Assembly (NCBI GenBank): GCA_951804985.1
Contig: OX638135.1
Coordinates: 70,702,695 to 70,766,694, forward strand
DNA from: Dryomyza anilis
Lineage: Eukaryota > Arthropoda > Insecta > Diptera > Dryomyzidae
DNA length: 64,000 nucleotides
Direction: 5' to 3'
Part shown: positions 49,259 to 60,999 of the stretch, one piece after another
Layout of the letters: every line of letters starts with the position of its first letter
Position numbering within the stretch: the stretch's first letter is position 1
Program-made: the position numbers and the translations under genes
The notes under the pieces: model-generated
Databases searched by the model: none
What the model was told of the DNA's origin: nothing
Seen by the model: only the letters and a program-made list of their open reading frames with translations

Positions 49259-49690
49259 TTAATACAGCGAAATCAATACATTGCACATAAACGCGACCAA
49301 AAAATGTCTGAAATTTTCGCGGTATTCTTTTAAAGTGATATATTTTGGCTGCGCGATTAGGATCCGTGTTGCAGTGTGGTGCACGGCATTTACCGGAGAT
49401 ATCGATCGTTGTGACTCCAATAGCTGCAGCGGTCGATATACGTCGGAAGCGGAACATTCTTTGATTAAAGCATCGGCTGGATTCAGGATTGCATAAAGAA
49501 TCATGGAACAACATATGCAATTAACCTTGTATGCCAAATTCGGGCGCTTAATAAAGTCTGTAGTTTTTGGCAAACAATTAAACAATTTTTCAATTGTTGC
49601 CCACAAAATGTTCCATTGCTGAGTTATATTTCCCACATTGGGGACATTGATACAGCCAATAAAGACATTGCAACGACAAAACGCACAACG
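49259..49690 (-). CDS. Unrecognised reading frame
   Basis: A 125-codon minus-strand frame from 49636, extendable upstream without a stop to near 49680 (a Cys/Phe-rich start). It contains NILWATIEKLFNCLPK, LAYKVNCICCSMILYAIL, ECSASDVYRPLQLLESQR and LKEYRENFRHFL. The composition is plausible for protein and unlike the simple-repeat frames, with no internal stop. I do not recognise a family. It may be an exon of a gene or of an unknown transposon; a chance frame is possible. Confidence 0.3.
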   Translation of the reverse strand, partial: RCAFCRCNVFIGCINVPNVGNITQQWNILWATIEKLFNCLPKTTDFIKRPNLAYKVNCICCSMILYAILNPADALIKECSASDVYRPLQLLESQRSISPVNAVHHTATRILIAQPKYITLKEYRENFRHFLVAFMCNVLISLY

Positions 49691-51600
49691 TTTTGAAATT
49701 CTGTTTTCAATTTAATAATTTCAAAAAGTCAATTGTTTTGTTCTTAAATTATTTTAGTTATTAATGTCAGTATATTGTTGTTTTGAAAACAAATTCGTTT
49801 TTAAAAAGAAGATAAACACAATATCATTCCCTCTCAAACATTTTATGTTTTGAGAGAGAAATTTATGCTTTCTTTTACCTTCTCTTTGTATCATGGGTAT
49901 ATATATTGCGTAGCCTTCTCTGTGAAATGAAAATAAAGGCACATTTTTTTTCTAAAAACAGTTTTTGAAGGCCACTTAATCACTTGTTTTATTTGCAATT
50001 TTGTATATACACGCAGAAAACTGTTGCGGCAACCAACAAAATTGCCCTACCGAATTATTCGGTTGCGAAAATTGCTGATTAGGAGGTTGTAGCAACCTCC
50101 TAGTCACCAAGAATAAGATTGTGATAACCTCCTAGTCAGCAAGCATGAGGTTGCGCCAACCTCCTATTCAGCAAGCATGAGGTTGTTTAAACCTCCAAGT
50201 AAGCAAGCATGCCGAAACCTCCAATTGAAATTTTATTTTGAGACATTTCTTTATACATAAAACTTATTTATGTAAAGTTTTCTATATGTATTTTTGATGC
50301 GTAAATATGTCACTGCACAAACGTCAAATTTTGGCAGAATAAAAAATGCAATCATTAGGTTACGACAACCGAACGTGCAGTTGAGCGGACTAACATTTCG
50401 GTTAGAGTAAAAAATGGTATGTTCATTTTAATGACATAAGGTTACAACCAATGATTGAAACCGAAACCGAAACCGATATCCATTTAAAACCGTTTCATTT
50501 TTAAAACCGAAATCGTAACCGAAACCGTTATACGAAAATCAGAAATAAACCGATATCCAAAAACGATATAAACGGTTTCAGTTTTATACCAGTTTAAAAC
50601 GGTTTTTAAAAAAGCATAAAAAGAAACAGAAAAACATATTTTATTTTATATAGAAGATCTTAAGTATAATGTCATTAATAAAAATTTGGAGTTCCCAAAA
50701 TAAACATTTTTGGTTGTACAAAAATTCACATGTTGTTTTTTGAGAAACGATATTTCCAAAACAACGGTATTTGGTCAAAAATTTGTTTTTTGTTTCATTA
50801 ATCGAATTAACAACAAAACACCAACAACTCCAAGCAAAGTTTTTACGTTAAAAAATGATTCAAATTTTAATAATATTGGTTTTTTCTTTATGTTATTAGT
50901 AAAATATATAGGGGAGCTTGGGGTAAAGTGGGACAAGTTTTGAAAAGTTCATTTGAATATTTTTTATATTCTTTTAAAGGATCTATTCAATAGAATACTA
51001 TTTATAAGTCTTCTAATGGATGTTTCAAAACAGCTCAATTTCGGACATAAACAAAACAATGGTAAGGCTAGAAAAAATGTAAAAAAATTTCAAATTATTA
51101 ACATCTCAGTAACTATTTAAGGAAATACGAAAAATGAAGTGCAAGTTCGACAAGTTTAAAAATTTCAAGTATAAGGCAGATATTTGTTTACATTAGTGAT
51201 GATTTTGCAAAAAAAAAGAACAAGAGCAAGTGATTTTAATGTATTTATTATGTTTTTAAGTTAATAATGATATACAAAATAATTCATGATATTACTAAAT
51301 ATTGAACAACAAGTAACAATGGAAAGCGTGCAAAATATTTATGAACGTGACCATTAATGAAGATGTGTGTTTTTTTTGTTTTTGCCAATTCTAAAGAATA
51401 TAAGCATCTTAAAAATAAGGCCTGTGAAGCACTTTTGAAGGCGTAAATAGCTTTAAAAGTGCTTTAAAAGTCGCTTCAAAAAGATAAAACAGACAAATCA
51501 ATGTTTTTTTTCTCTTTTCTTTGCTACGCTAGTTCGTACATCGATTGTGCATATGCACTGTGCTATGTACATTATTATTTTTGTTTTACTTTTATATATA

Positions 51601-52826
51601 GGGCCCTATTATGATTAGCGAAGCCAATGGTTTTGGCGAAGCGAACGTCCAAAAAGCTATTACGGTTACATTCGCCAGACTTCATTCGCCAAAAAACGGG
51701 AAAAGTTAAGCGAACGTAAAAAAACATGCAACACTCAACCGATTTTCATTCGCTTCAAGTGTCAAAATCAAGCGAATCAACAGTTCATGTGACGAATCGG
51801 CGAACGTATCTATATCTATTGTTTTTCAGTTTTTCTTTTGATTTTTATTTTTTTTTTCTTTTGTGCTTTTGTTTATTAGGCTTTTTCTGATTTTCAATTT
51901 ATCTTATCCTTTAGTTTTTATAGAAGGATGTCTATAATTTTGAGTTTTTTGTGACCTAACTAATAAACGTAAAAAAAACAATTTTTTTCACACTTTTTAT
52001 TTAGATTTTAAACTTAACACTAATAAAAGAAATGTCTGGAACTGCTCCGACTGCTGCTGGGGATGCAGCTTGGTTCATCGCGCGAAGTTATTTGTGCCAC
52101 AGATGAATGCTTCGGAGGACAGACCACCATCACTGTAACGTATTGTAGTCTTCCTCCTCGTCGTCGCTCCAGCTTTCTGCACACCGCATTGGCTTCTGTT
52201 TAACACGCTCTTCTTTGATTGCGTTGGGCCCATCGTTTTTGTGGAACATTTTTATTATTTTTCTAAACAAGTATATTCACATCAGCTGTTTTGAAACTCG
52301 AGGGTTTCTTTAAATTAAAATGAAAGAAGTATTGCTCCAAATAAAAAAACTACATTTTTTAATAAAAAGTATTTATTTTAATGTAAAAATAATTCCAATA
52401 TTAACATTTAAAAACATATTTTACTGTACATTTTAACTAATTAGAATTGTTCCGAAGTTTATTTGGATACTTTTTAATCTTTTATAGACAAAAAATAACA
52501 AAAAACCGAAAAAGTATTATTGTTCTGAATCGAGTTAACGTTTTTTAAACCATAAATAATATTAAATGGTTTTTTAATAATAAAAAAATAGATATTAAGA
52601 TAAAATAGTATCTGTTCTAAAAAAAAGGCAGTACTAAAAGTACGCAACATGATACTATTTTTTTCAACTCTGAAATGGTAATTCTATCCGTCAATGTTGT
52701 AAGTGTTGCTCACTTTTAAAACCATAAAAATTAGTACATTCGCCAGTTCATTCGCCAAATTGCGTTCGCTTCGCCAAAGCGTTCGCTTAGCCAAGTACAT
52801 TCGCTTCGCTAATCATAATAGGCCCC
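51601..52826. mobile_element. 1.2-kb TIR element, GGGCCC ends, PIF/Harbinger-like
   Basis: Starts GGGCCCTATTATGATTAG and ends with the complement of GGGGCCTATTATGATTAG; the inverted match goes on through gcgaag. The flanks are ata on both sides (51598-51600 and 52827-52829), a possible 3-bp duplication. The copy at 14678-17120 lacks it at the corresponding place (near 15405). Many gcgaacg/cgttcgc words lie near both ends. GG-starting TIRs with 3-bp duplications suggest Harbinger. Confidence 0.8.
52130..52249 (-). CDS. Short acidic ORF inside the GGGCCC element
   Basis: 39 codons from ATG 52249-52247, with an acidic end (ESWSDDEEEDYNTLQ) before TGA. Upstream on the same strand are acttgtttag (a possible acceptor) and aaacagctgatgtg, which resembles an E-box-type fly core promoter motif. 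This GC-richer island stands out in the element and may be a captured gene fragment. No family recognised. Confidence 0.3.
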   Translation of the reverse strand: MFHKNDGPNAIKEERVKQKPMRCAESWSDDEEEDYNTLQ

Positions 52827-54309
52827 ATAGTTTTTTTGTTAATTGTAAAATCATGAAGTAATAAAAAATAATATATGAACATTTTACAGTGTAATATATT
52901 TAGCTGATATATTGCTTTTTGTGTTTTTCTTTTTTCACAAATCCGCTGATTCGTTTGAAAGTGCAACAACAACAAAAATGCGAATAAAGAAGCATCCAAG
53001 CTTTTGATAGAATTTTGGCGGGACATTTTTTGTACCACAAGAGAACTCGTTGTTGTTGCCACCTAGAGAGCTGTATTAGATACATACATGTAGTGTGGTG
53101 CCATGCATCCGTTGTCATGCGTCTGTCTGTGTCATGCGTCTGTCCGTTGTCATGCATCTGTTTGTTGCCATGCGATGATACAGGATAGCAACGAAGAATT
53201 GTCGTTGTGAAAGTGTGTGTATAAGAATCGTAATCGTTATTGTTATATTCTCATCTTTCTGTTAGTATTCGCTTTGTAGCGTTTGAGTTTGTGTTCGCAT
53301 GGTGTTCGCAAAGAAAAATGTTACTATGCAAGATATTATTTAAGTTCTCTTGACATACGGTATGTGTAGCATACGGATTTTGTAATCTGTGACGAAAACA
53401 GATATATGCCTATACGAAATATTCCTTATATTTATTGTATTGTAGAACGAAAAGTCACCAAACACATTTTTATGAAAAACTTAATTTTCGAGTTTGTTGA
53501 TTAATATTATAAAAAGTAATTGATGCATTTTTAAAGTTTTATGTTTTTGTTGGTAAAATGTTGAAGAAATTGAAAATATGGAAAATAAGTAACTTAAATA
53601 CAATTATTGTTTTAATTCTATTCGTTTTCATAATTAATATGCAGTTTAAGATATTTGTCTTCGATCTCTTATTTAAAATTTAAAAGATTAAGATTAACAT
53701 TTCTTGACTTGCTCCTGCAAATGATCATCATTAGTTTACATATATTGCAGTTCACAGAATTATTGAAATTTAATTTCTTTGGCTTTTATGGATGAAAATT
53801 GTACAAAATTCTTCTTCTTTGCAAGAAGATCATATCTCAGGTGAAGTCAAAATGTTGGTTTTCATTGGTTTGTGGTCACGAAATTTTAAATTAAATTTTT
53901 TTCTTGGCGTAATCAATTAAATAATTCATATAACACAATATTTTTACTATAATAACAACAAACATTGTTTAAATTACGTTTCCCACTTTACCCCAATATC
54001 ATAATTTGAACATAATTTAGCACCATATAAAAAATGTAAAATTATTTGAAAAATATGAAAATAAAGAAAATTTATACAAAAACCGAAATCAAAACCGAAA
54101 CCGTAACATGGAACCGGTATACCGAAACCGTTTCGTTATAAAAACTTAAAACCGAAACCGTTACCGAAACCGAAACGCAGAAAAAACCGAAATCGAAACC
54201 GTTATTCGTATAGGTTTCAATCCTTGGTTACAACAAATGTATTTCGGTTGCAAACTGAAATGTTGGTTCAATTCACCTCATGCCAAAAGAGGAATTTCTG
54301 TGTGTACTG

Positions 54310-55026
54310 AAAATTTTAAATTATGGAACTTAATTCATTTTTTTAACATTTTTGAGTTTCAAAAAATATTCTGTTGACACGGCTAGTGACATTTCTCTTT
54401 GAAAAACTAAATAAAAGTGAACTATAAATGTCGGTTTTCAAGGTAATAATGGCTATGAAAATTGACATAAAATTCCATTTATGTTTTCACTCATTGAATG
54501 AAAATAGTGAGATATGAAATTTATTTGAGGAGCAAGCAAATACCTAATGAATGACTATTTTATAGCGAGGAATAAGGCTTTATAAAAAGTTACGCGCTTT
54601 TAATGTGAATTTTTTGTATTTCATTGTGACGGGAATTTACTATTATAATAGTAGATAATTTTCTGCCAACTATAAAGTAGTGAACAACCATCATTTTTTG
54701 TGTGAGAGTACATGTTATATACAAAAAATTTATTTAGTTTAAACTAGTTTATGATAAACTTCATCTTCGTTACAAAAAATAGTTCTAAATTAAATGTTCA
54801 ATACATATTACAACTACAGCCGCATCCACACAATATTATAAATTTAATATTGATAAACAGTAGCTGTAGGGGTTTATTTTTGTTCATGTCAAATTTTCAA
54901 AAATTCCAGTTCAGTAGCTCAGAAGCATTCGTTGACGATGGATGTATATTTGATTTTTTTAATCCATTAAAGCCTGCCGAATCAGGTACACACCAGGATA
55001 TTACGCAGTACAATTTTCCCCATCAT
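54310..55026. other. No gene seen; one dispersed repeat
   Basis: 54785-54905 matches the reverse complement of 48750-48880. A 95-codon frame at 54751-55038 overlaps it and is not supported. Confidence 0.6.
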
Positions 55027-55107
55027 GTTTTCCCATAATCTCCCTCAGAGAGAGGGTTCGTGCGTTGGGTTTGGGTCCCGCCACTGATAAAACTTATGCG
55101 CCCAATG

Positions 55108-56205
55108 CATAGTTGCCAGTTCCGTGGGAAATTTCCTATTTGTGGGAATTTTTAGTCGCTGTGAGAAAGGTAATTCTCATGGGAATTTTTAATGGTTGTC
55201 GGAATTTTTTCCCACAGTTTTTTTATGTAACTCAATTAAAGAACACACTAAATGTAAATTTAATGCTATCAACATTTCGAACGCACCGATTTGCAAAGTG
55301 AAGATTGGATCAGTGAAGGCGTTAATTCAAAAATAAGTCCGTGCCTATTTTAAAATAATAGAAAGTTTTCGTTGTTTAAGGTAAAAATGAGTGGACGTAG
55401 AAAGCTTTCCAAAACCCCACAACCTTTCAGGATTATTTTTAATAAATTCAAATTAAGAAATTTAACCATAAGCAAAAAAAGAGAATTGTGGAAAAATAAA
55501 AGAAACATGTATTTGTGTTTCAACATCAAATTTTGCACAAGTTGCAACAAAAATATTGCTGTTGCAGAATTTTTGGCAACAGCACACGCTGCATGAGCAC
55601 TTTTGGAACTAACAGATATCCATTACAATGAAGACAGTATATCCGACAGCATTGTCGAGTTGGAAAATAGTGAAGTGCATCGCTTAAATATGGAAATCGA
55701 TACATCTAACGCAGTTGACGATGATTATTTGCAAGAGTTTCCAAAAAAAAAATTAAATAAACATTTTAAATAAAATGATTTAAAATAAATTGATTAACTT
55801 TATATTATTTTTACAATTAATTAAGCATTTTCAAATAATAACACTCTTTCGAGACCCTACATTTGTTCAAGCTTTTTTTGGATTTTTATTAATTTTGTGG
55901 TAAATTTTAAATGTATGCAATAATTTTTCAAGTGGTTTTTAATTCCCATGTGATTTTTATGTTCATATTTAATTCATTTAAGAATTTTCTTGTTATTTAT
56001 AAATTGATCTGATATTTTTTAGTTAATTGTAATTTCTGTGGTATTTTTGTGGTAATTTTCATGTGCTATGGGAATTTTTGTGGTAATTTTCATGTGATGT
56101 GGGAATTAAATCAACCAAAATTACCACGTGGGAATTTTTAATAAGTCGTATGGGAAAAAGGTATTTATTTTTATTTTTCGTGGGAATTTTTCGTTGGCAA
56201 CTATG
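55108..56205. mobile_element. 1098-bp hAT element in the RTE copy, 8-bp TSD
   Basis: Termini CATAGTTGCCA and TGGCAACTATG, flanked by gcccaatg at 55100-55107 and 56206-56213. The paralogous RTE copy at 41797-43720 reads straight through tatgcgcccaatgaaa (complement near 43433-43450), showing the empty site. gtgggaattttt words recur at both ends, as subterminal hAT repeats do. It carries a 128-codon frame with one stop. Confidence 0.9.
55387..55773 (+). pseudogene. Unrecognised ORF carried by the hAT element
   Basis: ATG at 55387, one in-frame TGA at 55594-55596, then open again to TAA at 55771-55773: 129 codons in all. The first half is basic (SGRRKLSKTPQPFR, KKRELWKNKRNMY) with a CxxC pair (CTSCNKN). 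The second half is acidic (YNEDSISDSIVELENSE, NAVDDDYLQEF). The single stop in an otherwise clean frame suggests recent inactivation. It could be a transposase remnant or cargo; no DDE or hAT-dimerisation motif seen. Confidence 0.45.
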
Positions 56206-56213
56206 GCCCAATG

Positions 56214-57011
56214 AAACCACAAAAGAAACATCGGATAACGACCGATTACCACGATGACAACCCACGCAAACGTATTAAGGACCATGATTTAGGTAGATGC
56301 ACTTGAAATGTCCGGACCCTTTATAGGGAAGGTGCCTCTATCCAACTGGCAGATGTCCTCGAAAAATATAAGGCCGAAATCACCGCTATCCAGGAGATGC
56401 GATGGACGGGACAGGGCTGCTCGAAACAAGGGTCCAGTGATATCTACTACAGCTGCCATGCGGAGGGACACGAATTTGGATGTGGATTTGTGGTCGGCAA
56501 GAGACTCCATCACCTTGTCTCTAGGTTCACGCCCGTGGACGAAAGACTGGCAACAATTCGCATCAAGGCAAAATCTTTCAACATTAGCCTAATTTGTGTA
56601 CACGCTCCGACGAACGAAAAAAATTATGAGACAAAAGAGCGCTTCGACTAGCGCCTAGACAACGCATACGAGCGCTGCCCACGCCACGATATCAAAATCG
56701 TGCTAGGCGAATTTAACGCCAAGGTGGGCAGAGAAGCCATCTATTGTCCCTCAAGCCTCCATGCCAACACTTCCGATAACGGAACGAGGCTAATCGACTA
56801 CGCCACAGCACGAAACATGGTAGTAAGTAGCACTAGATTCGAACATTTCGATATCCACAAGGCCACACGGTTGTCGCCCGATCAAAAAACTCGAAACCAA
56901 ATTGATCACGTTGTGATTGACGGAAGGCACGCTTCGAGCGTGATGGACGTACGTACTATCCGAGGTGCCAATATGGACTCGGATCATTACCTTGTAGCAG
57001 CACACGCTTAA
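56214..57011 (+). pseudogene. RTE APE-type endonuclease domain
   Basis: Nicks target DNA for target-primed reverse transcription. In one frame from about 56280: NVRTLYREGASIQLADVL, AEITAIQEMRWTG (catalytic Glu region), ICVHAPTNEK, a TAG at 56649-56651, then KIVLGEFNAKVGRE (the usual GDFNA with Asp changed to Glu) and MDSDHYLVAAH (the catalytic SDH block). TGA/TAG codons near 56310 and at 56649 block it. Confidence 0.88.
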
Positions 57012-57379
57012 GCGCTGCGAAGAACGTACGGAATCAAACGCAGAGAAAGCTAGACGTCAGAAAGCTGCAATCACAACAGACAACGCAAGCCTTTTCCACT
57101 CGACTCTCACACCTGCTTAGACAAAGCACTCCTCCTCTCCTGCTATATGCGTCCGGCTGCGGAAGAGGTGCTTGGATTGCAACGCCTAGGAAATCAGTGA
57201 TATGACCAAGAGTGTCGCGCGTGTGAGGAGATTGAGATGCATGGGGACAGGAATGAAGCTCGAAAATTCTTCGAGAAAATAAGACGCCTAGCCGGAGGTT
57301 CAAAATCCGGAGCCTCTTCTTGTAAAGATGAGAACGGGAATCTAGTGACAGATATCCAGAGCACACTGAAGATAAACTG

Positions 57380-58831
57380 CTGACCGATGATGATGACAGC
57401 AATTCCACCGCTAGAGAAGTAAACCCGGAAACCCCAGTACTTGATGACGACGTTGAGATTTCGCCACCCGACCATGACGAGGTCAGAACAGCCATCGCTC
57501 GGCTGAAAAATAACAAAGCCGCAGGTGCTGATGGCCTGCCTGCTGAATTGTTTAAGACCGAAGACCTAATAGAGAGCATGCACGAGCTCGTAAGCAGAAT
57601 ATGGTCGGATGAAAGCATACCAAGTGACTGGAACCTCAATTTACTCTGCCCAATCCTTAAGAAAGGGGATCCCACTATCTGCGCCAACTACCTTGGGATC
57701 AGCCTACTCAATATCGCACACAAGGTTCTATCGAGCGTATTATGTGAAAGACTGAAGCCCATCGTCAACAGACTGATTGGACCTTATCAGTGCGGCTTCA
57801 GACCTAGAAAGTCCACCATATACCAGATTTTCACATTACGCCTAATCCAGAAAAACAGATCGACACCTACCACCTATTAGTCGACTACAAAGCCACCTTC
57901 GACACTCCGATAAGGGAACGATTATACGCCGCAATGTCTGAGTTCGGTATACCTGCAACACACGTTGCTCAGTGAGAATAGGAAAAGACCTCTCCGAGCC
58001 ATTTCATACCGAGCGAGGTTTCAGGCAGGGTGACTCCCTATCGTGCGACTTTTTTAACTTATTGATGGAGAAAATAGTTCGAGCTGCCGAACTCCGTCAA
58101 AGCGGCACTATCCTCAACAAAAGTGTCATGCTGCTCGCATATGCCGATGATATTGATATCATTGGCAGAAGCACACGAGCTGTCAGTGCAGCATTCTCCA
58201 GATTGGAGAAAGAGTCGCTTCGAATGGGTCTAGCGGTGAACGAGGACAAACGAAGTTCCTTGTGTCAACAAACAGAAAGGAGTCCGTGCGTCTTGGACAA
58301 AAAGCTGATTTTGACACCCACAAGTTCGACAATTTGAATTTGGGATCCAGCATCAAAAACCACAACGACGTCAGCCCGGAGATTACACGGAGAATAACTC
58401 TTGCCAACACGTTCTACTTTGGGCTCAGTAGGCAATTGAAAAGTAGAGCCCTCTCTCGCCGGACGAAAATAACGCTCTACAAGTCACTCATCATGCACGT
58501 CCTACTTTATGGTGCGGAAACATGGACGCTGGGAGCGTTCGAGAGAGAGATTCTCCGTAAAATCTTTGTCCCTATCTGCTTTGCTAACGAGTATCGAATC
58601 AGGATGAACCATGAGCTATATGAGTTATTCGACGACATTGACGTAGTCAAGCGCATCAAGATCCAGCGGCTTCGCTGGCTAGGTCATCTCGAAAGAATGG
58701 ATGAAAACAATCCAGCTAAGAAGGTGCTTGAATCGAGGCTCGAAGGTGGACAGCGTAGAAGAGGGCGTCCAAATCTGCGTTGGAAAGACCAAGTTGAGGA
58801 CAACCTGGCAACGCTTGGTATTTCTAACTAG
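57380..58831 (+). pseudogene. RTE reverse transcriptase and C-terminal region
   Basis: Segments in three frames. 57480-57880: NNKAAGADGLPAEL, LLCPILKKGDP, LGISLLNIAHKVLSSVL and GPYQCGFRPRKS. 57972-58250: GFRQGDSLSCDFFNL and the catalytic LLAYADDID near 58135. 58262-58831: ALSRRTKITLYKSLIM, HVLLYGAETWTL, AFEREILRKIF and WLGHLERMDEN, then RRRGRPNLRWKDQVED, ending where a Trp codon has become TAG. Frameshifts fall near 57860-57960 and 58250. It is the only copy in the window that keeps YADD. Confidence 0.9.
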
Positions 58832-58938
58832 CGTCAGAGCGCGCAAAGCAGAAGCGACTGGCGCGGCTTCTACTCCGCGGCCAAAACCGACCCACGGTTG
58901 TAAGGGCCATTTAAGTAAGTAAGTAGTTTTCCCATAAT

Positions 58939-59883
58939 ACTTACGTCAGATGCTAAGAATTTTGTTCGATTTTGCATCTAACACCTCAACATTATATCAG
59001 TATGAAATTGTTTGTCTCTGCGTGCAATTCCCTCCATTTTAATCAATTATTTCATAAACAAATTTTAAAAAATATTCCGAAAAATTTCAGCAAGATAAAG
59101 TTTAAAACATTTTTTTCAAAATTTTGACAGCAAAAATATTATGAACTAATATTAAAATGTTTTTTAAGAGAGCTTAAAGAATTGTGATAAATTACTCTCT
59201 CGACACACTCATTTGGTAACACAAATTTCTTATTGATTTTTTGCAAAAACTAATACTAGGCAAGGTTCATATATTATTTTGTGATAAAGTTTGCAACTGA
59301 AACGTGTCGAAATCGTGCGATAACTTGCGATATAAAGTACCAAAAACGGAAAATCTAGCAATTCTGCACAACTGGGTGTTACTCTTAAAAGGGTAACACC
59401 TTACTTAAAAGTTACTTAAAAGTTTCCGAATCGAAAGTTTGGAGAGTGATTAAGGAAGCCCTAGATATTTGTCGCAAACTTTTGGACCGAGCTATCATAA
59501 AGGTTGTCACATATATTTGCAAATATCTCACGTTTTAAATAACACATTTTTCGAGTTCTATAGAGTTTTCTTAACCAAGTAAACCAATTCCAAACTATTG
59601 TAAGAAATGTTTATTGAATATTTAATTATCTTTCATTCGATATAACAATCGAGTTATGGGTTTTATTAAACGCGAGATATTTACAAATATATGTGACCAC
59701 CATTTTGAAAGCTCAGTTTGAAAGCTCAGCAAAGATATTGCTCGAAATCTCGTAAACCTATCCGTAGAACATTTTTTAATTCATATATTCAAATTCTGCG
59801 AGTCATTTCCAATAATACAAAAATAATGGAATTTACTGCGCAAACTTTTTTTCTCATTTTGTTGTGTAGTGTAATCAATGCTA
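58939..59883. other. No gene seen; one dispersed repeat
   Basis: 59180-59360 is the inverted partner of 43801-44040. Remaining sequence is AT-rich. Confidence 0.6.
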
Positions 59884-60165
59884 CGGCTACGGCGGCTCTG
59901 ATGATTAGTGCGTTGGACTACGAGCCGAGACACTGTTTCAAAGCATAGCTGGTTCGACACAATTTTTCTTTATAGAGCTATGTACATCTCTCTCTGCAAA
60001 CAATGGCAAACCTCTGAGAGTAAAGCACCGCATATAAAAACACTTTTACCGTTCGGAGTCGGCATTAATGTACGTCCGCCATTTGAATAGAAATGTAACA
60101 CGCACAGCTCAAAAATTGTAGGAGGTTTTTCAGAGGAGTAACGCTAAACTATTATATTATTATAG
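59884..60165 (+). mobile_element. Diverged SINE
   Basis: Weak head (ctctgatgattagtgcgttg), then a recognisable body (gttcggagtcggcatta, acacgcacagctcaaaaa) and an actattatattattat tail. More diverged than the other copies. Tail-to-tail with the next SINE. Confidence 0.75.
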
Positions 60166-60194
60166 TCAATCAAATTGTTGTAAGTTTTATTAAT

Positions 60195-60603
60195 GTAATA
60201 ATAATATAATAGTTTGGCGCTACAGTCCTATAAGATTGATGGGACCAACAGTTTATTGTGATTCCAAACGGCGGGGTGAGAGCTTTTCATATGCAATATT
60301 CTAGGTTTGACATTGACTGCCGAGATGTAGCGCGGTTTTTCTATGAGAACATGTTGTTAGCCACAGTACAGGTTTAATTATGGGACCTTTCGGCTCCTAT
60401 GCCGCTAACTTCAACGAGTAGATATCTATTGGTGTTCGTACCTAACAGATATCTCTTACCTATCCGGTGTTTTTACTCCTTAATTATGCGTTGAAGTTAC
60501 GAAAATTTGCTTACACGATAGATAACAAAGCACCAGTAGATATCTATTCGTTGAAGTTACGGGCATTAGTCTAACGCACTAAACTCTGAACTACCAACGC
60601 TAC
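60195..60603 (-). mobile_element. Diverged SINE split by a small MITE
   Basis: The tail is at the left (taataatataatagtttggcg) and the head at the right (taacgcactaaactctgaac), with 60399-60566 inserted between body and head. It forms an inverted pair with 59884-60165, separated by 29 bases. Confidence 0.78.
60399..60566. mobile_element. 168-bp MITE inside a SINE
   Basis: Inverted ends of about 34 bp: atgccgctaacttcaacgag at the left and the complement of atgcccgtaacttcaacgaa at the right, both continuing into tagatatcta. The flanking duplication is not clear (ct/tta). The SINE copies elsewhere show the uninterrupted sequence. Confidence 0.8.
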
Positions 60604-60999
60604 CATTAATGAATGTATACACACAGCAAATAGGGCATTATACTATAATAGCATGGTACATGGTACATATACAGCCATAGTATAATTCCATAGTAACATA
60701 CTATGATCGCACAATCATGATCCCAATCATAGTATGATGCCCTTCAACTATGTTATTTTTAGCGTATAACTTCATCCAGTATTGTTTAGTATATCTTAAG
60801 CGTTTGATTTATAAAATTATACGTGCATATTTAAACATTATTACTTCACCGATTTCACTGTTAATGTTTTTTTGTTCATGAAATAATTTCCAGTTTGTTG
60901 AAATTTAAATCCAATGAAATCGGTTAGATGTACTGAATAAATTAGTGCAAGAAATCGACAATAATAAATAAGACGCAAGGCAATTCAGCGCACTGTGTT

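Larger units (their letters stand above)
50449..54226. mobile_element. CAAGG-type hAT element with 8-bp TSD, second copy
   Basis: Termini CAATGATTGAAACC and GGTTTCAATCCTTG, one mismatch from the copy at 14678. Flanks gttacaac at 50441-50448 and 54227-54234. Dense aaccgaaaccg words at both ends. It is longer than the first copy because a TIR element (51601-52826) is inserted. Confidence 0.88.
50009..54306. mobile_element. Outer TIR element of a nested set
   Basis: The left end tacacgcagaaaactg and right end (complement tacacacagaaattcc) look like imperfect terminal repeats. Inside the left part are short direct repeats around gcaagcatgaggttg (50150-50215) and paired aggttg/caacct words. It is interrupted by the hAT element at 50449-54226; without it the element is about 500 bp. 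Confidence 0.5.
55040..58925 (+). mobile_element. 5'-truncated RTE-like LINE with 13-bp TSD
   Basis: Non-LTR retrotransposon copy flanked by gttttcccataat at 55027-55039 and 58926-58938. It begins within the 5' leader and ends in a run of aagt words (58913-58925), as RTE-clade elements do. Without the 1.1-kb hAT insertion it is about 2.8 kb. Its coding content is described separately. Confidence 0.9.

Noticed and set aside
56308..56592. 94-codon frame
   Set aside because: Shadow of the RTE endonuclease, whose real frame is one with NVRTLYREG and GEFNAKVG.
57034..57687. 217-codon minus-strand frame
   Set aside because: Antisense to the RTE reverse transcriptase; no independent motif.
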